From Eubacteriales bacterium (lineage in GTDB: Bacteria > Bacillota > Clostridia > Lachnospirales > Lachnospiraceae), in assembly GCA_030536555.1 (NCBI GenBank), contig JAUNPU010000006.1:79610-143609 (forward strand): a DNA stretch of 64,000 nt. Direction: 5' to 3'. Shown one piece after another: positions 25,398 through 34,555 of the stretch. How positions within the stretch are numbered: position 1 is the stretch's first letter; the number at the start of each line of letters is the position of its first letter. The position numbers were made by a program, and so were the translations under genes. The notes beneath the pieces were generated by a model. It was not told the DNA's origin. It was given only the letters and a program-made list of their open reading frames with translations, and ran no database searches.

Positions 25398-26108
25398 CTA
25401 CTTGCGGACCATACCGCCCTGTGCCTCAATGTTTCGGCGGATGGAGAGCATCTTCTGGTCCGTGCTGGCGATGACATCCGCACACCGGCGCAGCTCCTCG
25501 CTGATCTCATCGGCTGCCGCCCCGATATCCTTCTTGTATTTCAGCTGGTGGTCCAGACTTGCCCAGAAGTCCATGGCGATGGTCCGGATCTGCACCTCCA
25601 CCCGCATGCTCTTCTTCCGGTCAGAGAAAAATACCGGAATCTCGATGATCATGTGGTAGCTGCGGTATCCGTTGGGCTTGGGATTCTTAATATAGTCCTT
25701 GACGGCAATCACCGTGATGTCGTCCTGCCGCACCAGCATATCCGCCACCGCATAGATGTCGTCCACAAAGGAACAGATCACGCGGATACCTGCCACATCG
25801 TCCAGATTGTCGATCATGGACTCCAGTGTAACGGGAAGTCCTCTCCGCTGCAGCTTCCCCACGATGCTGCTGGGCTTCTTCACCCGGGACTTGATCATCT
25901 CAATCGGATTCCGCTGGTTCCGCACCGACAGCTCGTCGTTCAGTACCTCCAGCTTGGTCTTCACCTCACGGATCGCGCAGGTGTACATCATGATCGCCTC
26001 CTGGAACTCGCGGGCCTGATGGATCAGCGCTTCCGGCACCTGCACCAGATTCGGCACATTGACCGCAGACTGTACTAATTCACTGTTGGGATTCATATTG
26101 ATATTCAT
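25398..26108 (-). CDS. Small alarmone synthetase (RelQ/YjbM-like GTP pyrophosphokinase)
   Basis: Synthesises (p)ppGpp from ATP and GTP/GDP. 236 aa with only the synthetase domain: RVKKPSSIVGKLQRRG, DDVAGIRVICSFVDDIYAVADML, KDYIKNPKPNGYRSYHMI (substrate-binding Tyr/Asn loop) and EVQIRTIAMDFWASLDH. No hydrolase, TGS or ACT domain, as in RelQ. It stands alone and convergent to the acetyltransferase. Confidence 0.93.
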   Translation of the reverse strand: MNINMNPNSELVQSAVNVPNLVQVPEALIHQAREFQEAIMMYTCAIREVKTKLEVLNDELSVRNQRNPIEMIKSRVKKPSSIVGKLQRRGLPVTLESMIDNLDDVAGIRVICSFVDDIYAVADMLVRQDDITVIAVKDYIKNPKPNGYRSYHMIIEIPVFFSDRKKSMRVEVQIRTIAMDFWASLDHQLKYKKDIGAAADEISEELRRCADVIASTDQKMLSIRRNIEAQGGMVRK

Positions 26109-26267
26109 TGGTACCTGTCACCTCATATAATTTATGATTCCATTATAGCAGAAATCCCCAGCCAGAGAAAGAGACTCTTCCTTAATTTTTCCCAAAATAT
26201 TATGAACTTTCTGTGTCGTTCTCCCACCCGGTTTCTGGCATATTCCAGTTATTTTTGCTGAAAATAC

Positions 26268-26295
26268 TTTACTTTTCCGGGATATGTGGTATTCT
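26268..26295 (+). promoter_or_regulatory. Probable promoter of the Mrp-like gene
   Basis: TTTACT (26268-26273) and TATTCT (26290-26295) with a 16-bp spacer lie about 95 bp upstream of the start. The rest of the interval 26109-26390 shows nothing else recognisable. Confidence 0.5.
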
Positions 26296-26390
26296 TTTTA
26301 GTAAGGCTGTCCAGGCAACGCACCGATATCGGGTGAGCATAACAGAGTTTTGTCAGATGCAGGCAGCAACAGAATTTGGAGGAATTACAC

Positions 26391-27227
26391 ATGAGCGAGA
26401 ATTGTACACATGACTGCAGCAGCTGCGGTGAAAATTGCAGCAGCCGTACTGCAGAGCGGACCAGCTTTCTGGAGCCGTTAAATCCACAGAGCACCGTTAA
26501 AAAAGTCATCGGCGTTGTCAGCGGCAAGGGCGGCGTTGGTAAATCTCTGGTTACATCCCTGATGGCTGTCAAGATGAACAGCAAGGGCAAACGCAGCGCC
26601 ATTCTGGACGCCGACATCACCGGTCCGTCCATTCCGAAGTCCTTTGGTCTGGACACTGACGGCATCAGCATGACTCCGGACGGTCTGATGCTTCCTGCCA
26701 CCACCGCCACCGGCATCAGCATTATGTCCGCAAACCTGCTGCTTGACAAGGCTACCGAGCCGGTCATCTGGAGAGGTCCGGTCATCGCCGGCGCTGTAAA
26801 GCAGTTCTGGCAGGAAGCACTGTGGGAGAACGTGGACTACATGTTCGTGGATATGCCGCCGGGAACCGGTGATGTTCCGCTGACCGTATTCCAGTCTCTT
26901 CCGGTGGACGGCATCATCATCGTAACCTCTCCCCAGGAGCTGGTTTCCATGATCGTGGCAAAGGCTGTCAACATGGCAAAGAAGATGGATATTCCGATTC
27001 TTGGTCTGGTTGAGAACATGAGCTATCTGGAGTGCCCGGACTGCGGCAAGAAGATCTCCGTATTCGGCGAGAGCCACATTGACGAGATTGCCAAAGAGTT
27101 CGACCTTCCGGTACTGGCAAAGCTTCCGATCGATCCGAAGATCGCAGCTTCCGTAGACGCAGGTACCATTGAGTATCTGGAGGAGGAGTGGATGGATGCC
27201 GCAGCCGAGAAACTGCTGGAGCTGTAA
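26391..27227 (+). CDS. Mrp/NBP35-type Fe-S cluster carrier ATPase
   Basis: 278 aa from the ATG at 26391 after GGAGG. The N terminus has a cysteine motif (CTHDCSSCGENC), then the deviant Walker A of the family (SGKGGVGKSLVTS), DADITGPSIP, and a C-terminal CPDCGKK pair that holds the bridging cluster. It probably delivers 4Fe-4S clusters to apoproteins in the cytosol. Transcription ends at the strong hairpin just downstream. Confidence 0.94.
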   Translation: MSENCTHDCSSCGENCSSRTAERTSFLEPLNPQSTVKKVIGVVSGKGGVGKSLVTSLMAVKMNSKGKRSAILDADITGPSIPKSFGLDTDGISMTPDGLMLPATTATGISIMSANLLLDKATEPVIWRGPVIAGAVKQFWQEALWENVDYMFVDMPPGTGDVPLTVFQSLPVDGIIIVTSPQELVSMIVAKAVNMAKKMDIPILGLVENMSYLECPDCGKKISVFGESHIDEIAKEFDLPVLAKLPIDPKIAASVDAGTIEYLEEEWMDAAAEKLLEL

Positions 27228-27260
27228 TCCACGGACTGTCAACTACATTTCAAGGACAGA

Positions 27261-27310
27261 AACAGGGTGCCTGACGACTGAATATCCCATCGTCAGACAC
27301 CCTGTTTTTC
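27261..27310 (+). terminator. Terminator of the Mrp-like gene
   Basis: AACAGGGTGCCTGACGA pairs with TCGTCAGACACCCTGTT (one mismatch) and is followed by TTTTTC. Confidence 0.88.
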
Positions 27311-27380
27311 TTCCGATTGCCTTTCACGGCATCATTTCCCAGCACCGTCCTCTTCGGTCCTTTTCCTTAAACTCACTACC

Positions 27381-27956
27381 TTACACCTGCCGCATCCGCG
27401 CCGCCGGTCCCTTCAGCAGCCGGAAGACTCCGGACGCCTCCAGGGTCTTTCCGATGGTATAAAACAGCAGGGAATTGACCGGCCACATCACCAGATTCTT
27501 GAACACCCGCATGGGCAGCAGCACCATAAATGCCTTGCCGTACAGCATGCTCAGCCACAGGGTTCCCAGCAGCATATTGCACACAATGCTCACCACCAGC
27601 TCCGCGATCAGCACCCGCGGCAGGGAGATGGGCTTCTTGTACAGGAAGCATCCGTACAGCACGCCGCCCACCATGGCACCGATGGTAAAGCCCGGGAAGA
27701 ATGCCCCGGTGGGCTTGATCAGATACTTTAGCACATCCAGCGCACCGCCGAACACGCCGCCCACCACCGGTCCGAACAGATAGTAGACGAACTGGTTGGC
27801 AATGGTGGAGAATCCAATCTTGATATAGTCCCCGATCACAATGGTAAAGTACCCCAGCACCACAGAAATCGCCCCGAACATGGCAGCCGTGGTGATGGTC
27901 CGTACCTGACGGAACTCCTGATAGGAATCTGAGAACAAAGTTGCTAATTTCTTCAT
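27381..27956 (-). CDS. folT: Folate ECF transporter S component
   Basis: 191 aa with six membrane segments, the substrate-binding subunit of a group II ECF transporter. ITTAAMFGAISVVLGYFTI, ANQFVYYLFGPVVGGVFGGALD and PGFTIGAMVGGVLYG are FolT-type. The THF riboswitch in its leader makes folate uptake the most likely role. The shared energising subunits are encoded elsewhere. Confidence 0.92.
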   Translation of the reverse strand: MKKLATLFSDSYQEFRQVRTITTAAMFGAISVVLGYFTIVIGDYIKIGFSTIANQFVYYLFGPVVGGVFGGALDVLKYLIKPTGAFFPGFTIGAMVGGVLYGCFLYKKPISLPRVLIAELVVSIVCNMLLGTLWLSMLYGKAFMVLLPMRVFKNLVMWPVNSLLFYTIGKTLEASGVFRLLKGPAARMRQV

Positions 27957-27961
27957 AAAAA

Positions 27962-28003
27962 ATTACCTCCTTTGCAGACCTCTCGTACTACAAAGGAGAT
28001 AAT
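27962..28003 (-). promoter_or_regulatory. Expression platform: hairpin sequestering the folT ribosome binding site
   Basis: On the transcript ATTATCTCCTTTG (plus-strand 27991-28003) is complementary, with one G-U pair, to CAAAGGAGGTAAT (27962-27974), which is the folT Shine-Dalgarno. No T-run follows, so control is by translation. Confidence 0.85.
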
Positions 28004-28015
28004 GTTCTATCCTCT

Positions 28016-28120
28016 TTGCAGCGGGATGCGGACTATGCACCGCAAGGACCTCCTCGTCCTTTTCGTCCGGCTGGCAACTCCCCGTCCACCCGGCACTTAA
28101 CGCGCACAGACCTACTCTGC
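28016..28120 (-). ncRNA. Tetrahydrofolate (THF) riboswitch aptamer
   Basis: The transcript contains the conserved THF aptamer elements in order: GCAGAGTAGG, GCGTTAAGTG, GGACGGGGAGTTGCC, GGACGAAA, GCGGTGCATAGTCCGC and CATCCCGCTGC. P1 closes between GCAG and CTGC. It lies directly upstream of folT, its standard location. An extra hairpin (AGGACGAGGAGGTCCT) replaces the usual short loop. Confidence 0.93.
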
Positions 28121-28125
28121 TTTGC

Positions 28126-29592
28126 TTATTTTATTTTTCTGCTCAAGTATAGCACAGATTCCGGGTTTGTAAAGAGTTTTTTGTCTTCCTCCCCGGCTCC
28201 ATTTTCAAATGCCGCCATGAGGATCCGGTTCCGGTCCGAGATCACATAGACATCCCTTCGCGGATTCACCTCATCTGCCAGCTCCGGCTCCACATCTCCT
28301 TTTCGCCGATACTGATAGTGGACCGCCCGCTTCTCCCCTTCCTGATACAGGACTTCCTCCTGCACACTCCAGAAATCTCCGCCGGACCGGGGGTATTCTC
28401 TCAGCGTCCGGGTAATCACAGCCGGGATCCGGTTCTCATAATACTCCAGCACCAGATGCTCCTCCTGTCCGTCTTCCCCGATTCGCACGCCGACTTCCCG
28501 CTGATACAGCCCCAGCACCGTCCGGCTGCTTTCCCGGTACCAGTCCTCTTCCGGTTCAAATCCCAGCTCCGCAAACTCCACCGGGAATTCCCCCTGCCGC
28601 TGATACACCATTTCTTCCTGTTCTGACGGTTCAAAACGCATCAGAATACCGGTCATCACCATCATCACCATCATGCTGATGACCACCGCGCCGACACCGT
28701 AGCCGATGATCTTCTCCCGCCGGTCCCCGGTGCTGTACTCCCGTATCCACCACATAAGCAGGCTGCTTACGGAGAAAATCACCACAACAAAAGCCAGGGT
28801 TGCCACAAAACCCACTGCCCGCATGCTTCCCGAATAGCTGCTGCCAAATGTCAGCAGAATCAGTCCAAACACCAGCGCCAGATAGCACATTCCACACCGG
28901 TTTCTCATCCGGATTTTCCCTAATTCCGGCTCCGGCAACGTTCCGCCTTCCCGTATCCGGCGCTCCGCCCTGCGATACCAGCAGGCGGTGCTTATCATCC
29001 GAACCGGCACCATGGGCATGATTGCAAGCAGCACCAGCATATTCAAAAGCACCCGCTTCGATGCCAGCGCCTGCCCCGGATTGTCAAGCTGCATCCAGAT
29101 CATCCATGCAAGCAGGCAGACATTGAGCGCTGCCCCGGCAATCCTGCCCCGTGAAAGAGATGTAGCCTTCAGCTGACGAAGCTCGTCCAGATGCCGTCCG
29201 GTCGATACCGCTGCCTTCTGAGCCAATATCTGCCCGCTCTCCGTTCCTGATTTCCATGCTTCTTCCTGATTGTCTCCCGGTTCCACACATCCCGCATCCC
29301 GGCTGAAAATCTGCCACACCACACGGCTGCACTGCAGCTTCCAGCCTGCATTCTCATAGGATTCCCGAAACCACTTCGCCTCCCAGCTGCTCTCTCCGTC
29401 AAACACCGAGACCCCGGGCATCGCCACCGCCAGATACCGCCTGCTTCCCGGAATCCCCCGCTCAAACCACATCACGCCGGCGCCAAGTCTCTTCAAAAGC
29501 CAGCCTTTTTCCGCCATCTGATTCAGATAAGCGGTGTAAGCCGCGCCCTCATATTCCCGAAATTCCAGCATACTGACCCTGAATGATTTCAT
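28126..29592 (-). CDS. DUF2812 domain membrane protein
   Basis: 488 aa from the ATG at 29592, after GGAGGAAGCGC. The N-terminal DUF2812 domain (residues 1-110: MKSFRVSMLEFREYEGAAYTAYLNQMAEKGWLLKRLG and YENAGWKLQCSR) is cytosolic. About four membrane spans follow (residues about 175-340), then a soluble C-terminal domain rich in Glu. DUF2812 proteins are often encoded beside PadR regulators; none is here. The function is unknown. Confidence 0.85.
   Translation of the reverse strand: MKSFRVSMLEFREYEGAAYTAYLNQMAEKGWLLKRLGAGVMWFERGIPGSRRYLAVAMPGVSVFDGESSWEAKWFRESYENAGWKLQCSRVVWQIFSRDAGCVEPGDNQEEAWKSGTESGQILAQKAAVSTGRHLDELRQLKATSLSRGRIAGAALNVCLLAWMIWMQLDNPGQALASKRVLLNMLVLLAIMPMVPVRMISTACWYRRAERRIREGGTLPEPELGKIRMRNRCGMCYLALVFGLILLTFGSSYSGSMRAVGFVATLAFVVVIFSVSSLLMWWIREYSTGDRREKIIGYGVGAVVISMMVMMVMTGILMRFEPSEQEEMVYQRQGEFPVEFAELGFEPEEDWYRESSRTVLGLYQREVGVRIGEDGQEEHLVLEYYENRIPAVITRTLREYPRSGGDFWSVQEEVLYQEGEKRAVHYQYRRKGDVEPELADEVNPRRDVYVISDRNRILMAAFENGAGEEDKKLFTNPESVLYLSRKIK
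28146..28173 (-). promoter_or_regulatory. Promoter of the THF riboswitch/folT unit
   Basis: TTTACA (28168-28173) and TATACT (28146-28151) on the minus strand with a 16-bp spacer, located inside the 3' end of the DUF2812 gene. Transcription would begin about 15 nt before the aptamer. Confidence 0.7.
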
Positions 29593-29633
29593 GCGCTTCC
29601 TCCTGTCAGCTTCCCTGCCTCTGCTCTGCACAC

Positions 29634-29732
29634 TGCACAACAGACAGTCTTCTCTACTGCTTTCATTGCACAGCAGACAGTCTTCTCTACCGCTTTCATT
29701 GCACAGCAGATTGACTTCTCTACTGCTTTCAT
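29634..29732. repeat. Three tandem 33-bp units between MATE gene and DUF2812 gene
   Basis: Units 29634-29666, 29667-29699 and 29700-29732 differ at only a few positions (core CTTCTCTACTGCTTTCATT). They lie in the leader of the DUF2812 gene and 80 bp after the MATE stop codon. They are not coding on either strand. Confidence 0.9.
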
Positions 29733-29809
29733 TTTACAGGGAATCCGTCCGGAACTCAACGCCGGCAGGCTTACCGTTTCCTTACGATTTCATGACAGGA
29801 GAAACCGTT

Positions 29810-31144
29810 CTACGCCAGCCCTGTCTTCTTCATCACATGAAAATAATAGGGTACAATCGGAATCAGCGCCGCGATCCATGCCGCCGGATCTGCCGCGCAG
29901 ACCCCCATAAAGCCGAATCCCAGTTTCACTGCCACCGCCACTGCAATCGCCCGGGCAATCAGCTCAAAGACACCGCCCATCATCGGCATGAACCCGTAGC
30001 CCAGCCCCTGCAGCGCATTGCGGTACAGGAAGATGCTACCTAAGAACGGATAGCACCAGGACACCGTCACAAAATACTGCTTCGCCGCCTGGATCACCTC
30101 AGTCTGCGATCCCTCCACGAAAATATGAATGAGCGTCTCTCCGAACAGACTGACGATGGCAATGGTGACTACACTCCAGACCAGAATCATGATCTGTGTC
30201 ACCTTTACACCCTGTTTAATCCTCTCCATCTCACCGGCGCCACGGTTCTGTCCCACATAGGTGGCAATGGTCGCGCCGAAGGAGACAAACACCGTGCAGA
30301 CGATGTTCTGGATCTTTCCGGCTGCGGAAAATCCCGCTATGTAGACTGCACCGAACACATTGACCGCACCCTGCACGATGATGGTGCCAATGGCGGTAAT
30401 GGAGAACTGCAGTCCCATGGGAATACCGATGGAAAGCAGCTTCCGCATGGTTCCGAAATCAAGAGAAAAGTCCTCTTTCTGAAGCCGCAGAATCTCGAAC
30501 TTCCGGATAATGTAGACCAGACACAGAAGCGCCGAAATCCCCTGGGCGATCACCGTCGCATAGGCGCAGCCCTCCACGCCCATATGGAACTGAACAATGA
30601 ATATCACATCCAGCGCCACGTTGATCACCGCGGAAATAATCAGGAAATATAAGGGTGATTTTCCGTCTCCCAATGCCCGCAGCACCGCCGCAAATGCATT
30701 GTATGCCGCCGTCACAAACAGCCCTGCGTAGATGATTGCCATATAGGACGCCGTGTCATGGATGATGTCATCCGGCGCATTCATCATCCGCAGAATCGGA
30801 TAATTCAGCACCAGAAGCGCCGAGGTCATCACCACCACAAAGCCCAGGCACAGATAGATGGACATGGCAACATAGTGCCGCATCCGGTCGTATTTTCTCG
30901 CTCCAAAGCTCTGCGCCACCATGATCGCAAATCCGCTGGTGATCCCGTTCATCCAGCCGATGACCAGGAAGATCAGCGAGGAGGTGCTTCCGATCGCCGC
31001 CAGGGCATTGACGCCTATGTAGCGGCCCGCGATAATAGAGTCCGCCAGATTGTAAAACTGCTGGAAGATATTTCCCAGACAGGTCGGGATCATAAATGCA
31101 AGGATCAGCCCCATCGGGCTGCCTTTTGTCATGTCATTTGTCAT
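29810..31144 (-). CDS. MATE family efflux transporter
   Basis: 444 aa with twelve membrane segments, the size and topology of Na+ or H+ coupled MATE exporters. Family motifs are MIPTCLGNIFQQFYNLADSIIAGRYIG at the start and its counterpart IGIPMGLQFSITAIGTIIVQGAVN in the second half. Probably multidrug or metabolite export. It has no regulator next to it. Confidence 0.94.
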   Translation of the reverse strand: MTNDMTKGSPMGLILAFMIPTCLGNIFQQFYNLADSIIAGRYIGVNALAAIGSTSSLIFLVIGWMNGITSGFAIMVAQSFGARKYDRMRHYVAMSIYLCLGFVVVMTSALLVLNYPILRMMNAPDDIIHDTASYMAIIYAGLFVTAAYNAFAAVLRALGDGKSPLYFLIISAVINVALDVIFIVQFHMGVEGCAYATVIAQGISALLCLVYIIRKFEILRLQKEDFSLDFGTMRKLLSIGIPMGLQFSITAIGTIIVQGAVNVFGAVYIAGFSAAGKIQNIVCTVFVSFGATIATYVGQNRGAGEMERIKQGVKVTQIMILVWSVVTIAIVSLFGETLIHIFVEGSQTEVIQAAKQYFVTVSWCYPFLGSIFLYRNALQGLGYGFMPMMGGVFELIARAIAVAVAVKLGFGFMGVCAADPAAWIAALIPIVPYYFHVMKKTGLA

Positions 31145-31222
31145 ACTTCACACTCGTCCTTCCGTCGTTCATCCCCATGTCCTGCCCTCCACTGAGGCAG
31201 TTCCTTCTCCCCGGTCCGCATT

Positions 31223-31789
31223 TCACCGCTGCATCAGCCTCTCCCCGTTGACCTTCAGCCACTGCCGCTGCTTCCGGTAATCCGGCAGCACCGACTCCAC
31301 CACCGCCCAGAACCGCGGCGAATGGTTCATCTCCCGCCGGTGAGCCAGCTCGTGGACCACCACATAGTCCAGCACCTCCTCCGGTGCCAGAATCAGCCGC
31401 CAGTTAAAGTTCAGATTCCCCTTCCCGCTGCAGCTTCCCCAGCGGGTCTTCTGATCCCGCACGGTAATCCGGCCGTAGGTAACCTCCATGAGCCTCCCGT
31501 AGAGCGCCGCCTTCTGCTCAAATACCGCCCGGGCAAGCTCCCGCGCCTTGCGGTAATCGCGCTCCCCCCAGGGAGTCTGCTGCTCCCGCTGCGTCTCCTG
31601 CTCCTGCCTGCGGATCCTTAACTCCTGCTGTTTTCTCCGGATCCAGTCCTCTTTTTCCTGCACAAATCCGTCGATCACGCTCCGGCTGCACCGCCTGGGC
31701 GCCCGCACCTTCACGCTTCCGTCTGGCTCGATCTGAATGGCAATGGTCCGTCTGGACGACCGGACCAGCTCATACTCCACCACCTGCAT
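31223..31789 (-). CDS. YgjP-type M48-like metallopeptidase (DUF45)
   Basis: 188 aa. The zinc motif VVHELAHRREMNHSPRFW contains HELAH and the third His ligand, and the TRWGSCSGKGNLNFNWRLILAP segment is the family signature. Soluble. The biological substrate is not known. Confidence 0.92.
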   Translation of the reverse strand: MQVVEYELVRSSRRTIAIQIEPDGSVKVRAPRRCSRSVIDGFVQEKEDWIRRKQQELRIRRQEQETQREQQTPWGERDYRKARELARAVFEQKAALYGRLMEVTYGRITVRDQKTRWGSCSGKGNLNFNWRLILAPEEVLDYVVVHELAHRREMNHSPRFWAVVESVLPDYRKQRQWLKVNGERLMQR

Positions 31790-31815
31790 CTCACACCCTC
31801 TTCTGTCCGATTATC

Positions 31816-32733
31816 TTACAGAATCATCAGCAGAACTGCCACAATGCAGACAATGCTGATCAGAATCGAGAAGGAATTGATGGCGCTGGACAGACCGATA
31901 TCATTTTTCAAATCCGCCGTAAATGCCGGAGCCGCCGATGCAATCGGGCTGAATACCAGCAGAGTCAGCGCCTGACGATATTCCAGCTCCAGAGGAAGCA
32001 GGAAGAAGCATCCCAGCGCCAGCAGCACCGCGATTCCATAGCGCACAGCCAGAATCCGGACAATGGTTCCCATCTGCTCCCGGTCTCCCGACAGCTTGAA
32101 GCCCACGCCAATCATCAGCATGGCCATAAAGGCGTTGGCATTTCCGATGATTCCGGCGAAGGAAGTGATCGTCTCCGGCACCGGAATATGCAAAAGCGCC
32201 AGTGTAATCATGATCAGGTACGTGTCAAAGGGTACGGAGCGGATCAGCGTCTTTATGATCTTCATCACAGAGAATCTGCCGCCGTCTCCCTGCACCATGG
32301 ATGCCACGCTGTAAGCGCCGCCCAGACAGATAAATGCGTTGCCCGTATCAAAAATACTGGTGGTCACGACACCGATCGGCCCCAGAAAGCTCTGTGCAAA
32401 CGGCAGCGTAAAATTCCCGATATTGTATCCGGCAATATTCAGCATTTCAAATGCACGCTGCTTCTTCGAAGCACGCAGATTCATCAGAAACGCCAGTCCC
32501 ATATACAGCACTCCGGCCCCCAGCCCGATCAGGCTGATTGCCAGCATGGACACCTCGATTTCCTTGTTGGCAAAGCTGGTCACAATTGCCGCCGGAAGGG
32601 TGATCTTCAGCACAATCTTCGACAGCACATGGAAGTCCCCCTCTTTAAAAAAACCTCTTTTTCTCAGTACATATCCAAGAAAAATGATTGCGACAAAGCA
32701 CATGGCTCTTGTCAGCACATTGATCATTTCCAT
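31816..32733 (-). CDS. AEC family transporter (auxin efflux carrier-like permease)
   Basis: 305 aa with ten predicted membrane segments. The inverted-repeat design is visible (GYVLRKRGFFKEGDFHVLSKIVLKITLPAAIVTSF at the start, LLVFSPIASAAPAF near the end). Family members export or import organic acids; the substrate here is unknown. AAGGAGAAGAACG precedes the ATG. Confidence 0.88.
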   Translation of the reverse strand: MEMINVLTRAMCFVAIIFLGYVLRKRGFFKEGDFHVLSKIVLKITLPAAIVTSFANKEIEVSMLAISLIGLGAGVLYMGLAFLMNLRASKKQRAFEMLNIAGYNIGNFTLPFAQSFLGPIGVVTTSIFDTGNAFICLGGAYSVASMVQGDGGRFSVMKIIKTLIRSVPFDTYLIMITLALLHIPVPETITSFAGIIGNANAFMAMLMIGVGFKLSGDREQMGTIVRILAVRYGIAVLLALGCFFLLPLELEYRQALTLLVFSPIASAAPAFTADLKNDIGLSSAINSFSILISIVCIVAVLLMIL

Positions 32734-32878
32734 CGTTCTTCTCCTTGTTTTTCTGATTTTTATCAGGCTTATTATACTCGATAATTCCGGATTCTTCCAT
32801 TGGAATTTATACCAAAAATCCGCAATTTCACCGAGGTGGGATATCCGTTGTGGTGAATGTGATCTGCGCTCTGCTCCC

Positions 32879-32954
32879 GTGTCAACCTGTAATGTGAATT
32901 GTCAACCTGCTCAGAGCTTGTATTGTCAACCTTACTGTAACTTTTGGTTGACAA
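32879..32954 (+). promoter_or_regulatory. BirA-type biotin operator with extra half-sites
   Basis: TTGTCAACC (32923-32931), a 14-bp spacer and GGTTGACAA (32946-32954) form the full biotin-repressor dyad of Firmicutes. Two more copies of the left half-site lie upstream (GTGTCAACC at 32879-32887 and TTGTCAACC at 32899-32907). Confidence 0.85.
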
Positions 32955-32976
32955 TCATTCTTTCGTGTGATATACC
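32948..32976 (+). promoter_or_regulatory. bioY promoter overlapping the biotin operator
   Basis: TTGACA (32948-32953) lies inside the right operator arm; TATACC (32971-32976) follows after 17 bp. Binding of the repressor would block the -35 box. Confidence 0.78.
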
Positions 32977-33081
32977 TTACCTTAGATTTCCGGAATCCCG
33001 GCGCTTCCCCGCGGAGCGCCCTGAATCACAAGAGGCACTTCTCCGTGATTCCATATTTTGACGAAAAAGGAGCATACTGAT

Positions 33082-33687
33082 ATGAGCCAGTTACAGACTT
33101 CCCCCGCAGCAGCAACCAGACACACCGACACCGCCACCCCAAGATCCGGCCGCCGGTTTTCCACCCGCGACATGGTGCTTGCAGGCATGTTCGCAGCCGT
33201 ATTAGCCGTCATTTCTCAGATTTCCCTTCCCATGCCCACCGGCGTACCAATCACCATTCAGGTCTTCGGCGTGGCGCTGGTAGGCGTGGTGCTGGGATGG
33301 CGGCTGGGCACCTTCGCAACCATTGTCTATATTCTGATCGGCGCTGCCGGTCTCCCGGTATTTGCCAACTTCCACGGCGGTTTCGCCTCTCTGGTAGGAC
33401 TGACCGGCGGTTATATCTGGGCGTGGCCGATCATGGTGCTGCTGTGCGGCATCAATCCCCCCATCGGCAATAAGCACGCTGCCTTTGCTCTCCGCATCGC
33501 CCTGTCTCTTCTGGGTCTTGCCTTCGTGGAGGTCATCGGCGGACTTCAGTGGGCTGCCCTGTCAGCGGAAATGTCCATCGGAGCCATTTTCACCTACTCC
33601 ATGGTAGCCTTTGTGCCGAAGGACATCCTGATCACGGTGCTGGCCGTGGTCATCGGACTTCCCATGCGGAGACTGGTCAACCATTAA
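33082..33687 (+). CDS. bioY: Biotin transporter BioY (ECF S component)
   Basis: 201 aa from the ATG at 33082, after AAGGAG. Six membrane segments with the BioY signatures RDMVLAGMFAAVLAVISQISLPMP, VPITIQVFGVALVGVVLG, and GLTGGYIWAWP. The biotin operator in front of it confirms the substrate. No biotin-synthesis genes are in the window, which suggests biotin is imported. Confidence 0.95.
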   Translation: MSQLQTSPAAATRHTDTATPRSGRRFSTRDMVLAGMFAAVLAVISQISLPMPTGVPITIQVFGVALVGVVLGWRLGTFATIVYILIGAAGLPVFANFHGGFASLVGLTGGYIWAWPIMVLLCGINPPIGNKHAAFALRIALSLLGLAFVEVIGGLQWAALSAEMSIGAIFTYSMVAFVPKDILITVLAVVIGLPMRRLVNH

Positions 33688-33719
33688 AGAAATCCTGTGC
33701 CAAAATACTCATAATGCAA

Positions 33720-33783
33720 GACAGACCGCCTGCACCGGACATGCTTTCTACGGCATGCACCCGTGCAGGCGGTCTGCTTTTCA
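33720..33783 (+). terminator. Terminator of bioY
   Basis: CAGACCGCCTGCAC pairs with GTGCAGGCGGTCTG; the second arm is followed by CTTTTC. The stem reaches the stop codon of the convergent radical SAM gene. Confidence 0.85.
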
Positions 33784-34479
33784 GCCTACGCCAAAATCTG
33801 TGATCTCATACAGCACTTCCACCGCCGGATCGTCCAGCAGCCACTGATATTCCTTCATAAACCAGGCAACCAGCGCCTCATCCCGCTTGATCGGTGTGGT
33901 ATTGTTGTTATACACATTCACCGTTCCCAGCTTGAAATATTTCTTCAGATACTCAATGTCCCGGGCGATCATTTCCTTCGTCTGTCCCTGAATTCCCACC
34001 ATCAGACATGGAGAATCAAAGTATTCTGCCACCTCCTCCGGTCCGGAAAAGTCCGCGTGCTTATTTAACACCCGCTGGCGAAAATCATCGTCAAAGGTCT
34101 CCACACCAATCTTAAATACAATCGGCACCGGCATCCGCTTTCTCATCTCGTCCAGCTTTTTGCGGTACATCCAGTGAGATTCAAAGAACAGCTTTTTGAT
34201 GTTTTTCTCCCGGACTACCTCCGCAATCTCATCCAGGGTCTGCTCCGGCAGCTCAAAGCAGCTGCCGGAATTGATCACCTCCAGCACGCCCAGTTCACCG
34301 GTCACCTGCTTTAATACACCGTGATTCAGCTTTGCCATAGCCGCCGCATCCCGCCCGTTGTCCTCAATATAATCACAGAATGCACACTTTCCCCAGGCAC
34401 AGGGAAAGCCTCTCAGCAGGCAGATTTCCCGCTCATTTTTACCGATGATTTTGCTGTAACGCTCCTCCGGTACACCCAT
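33781..34479 (-). CDS. queL: Radical SAM protein, probable queuine lyase of queuosine salvage
   Basis: 232 aa. The cluster motif is CAWGKCAFC (C-x4-C-x2-C, slightly wider than the usual C-x3-C-x2-C). GGAGG precedes the ATG. It is downstream of an ECF S component and a nucleoside hydrolase, all behind a preQ1-I riboswitch. This is the arrangement of the queuosine-salvage set described in Clostridioides difficile, in which the radical SAM lyase releases preQ1 from queuine (QueL). Gene name by context; the enzyme itself should be regarded as likely, not proven. Confidence 0.78.
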   Translation of the reverse strand: MGVPEERYSKIIGKNEREICLLRGFPCAWGKCAFCDYIEDNGRDAAAMAKLNHGVLKQVTGELGVLEVINSGSCFELPEQTLDEIAEVVREKNIKKLFFESHWMYRKKLDEMRKRMPVPIVFKIGVETFDDDFRQRVLNKHADFSGPEEVAEYFDSPCLMVGIQGQTKEMIARDIEYLKKYFKLGTVNVYNNNTTPIKRDEALVAWFMKEYQWLLDDPAVEVLYEITDFGVG

Positions 34480-34555
34480 GGTTGTCTCCTCCTTTTTTAT
34501 ACTTGCTGCCCTGGTTTCTCAGGCATTTCGTCCATTCCGGCTCTCGCTTTTCGCT

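Noticed and set aside
29591..30043. Plus-strand ORF with LHSRQSSLLLS repeats
   Set aside because: It is only the reading of the 33-bp non-coding tandem repeat and the antisense of the MATE gene.
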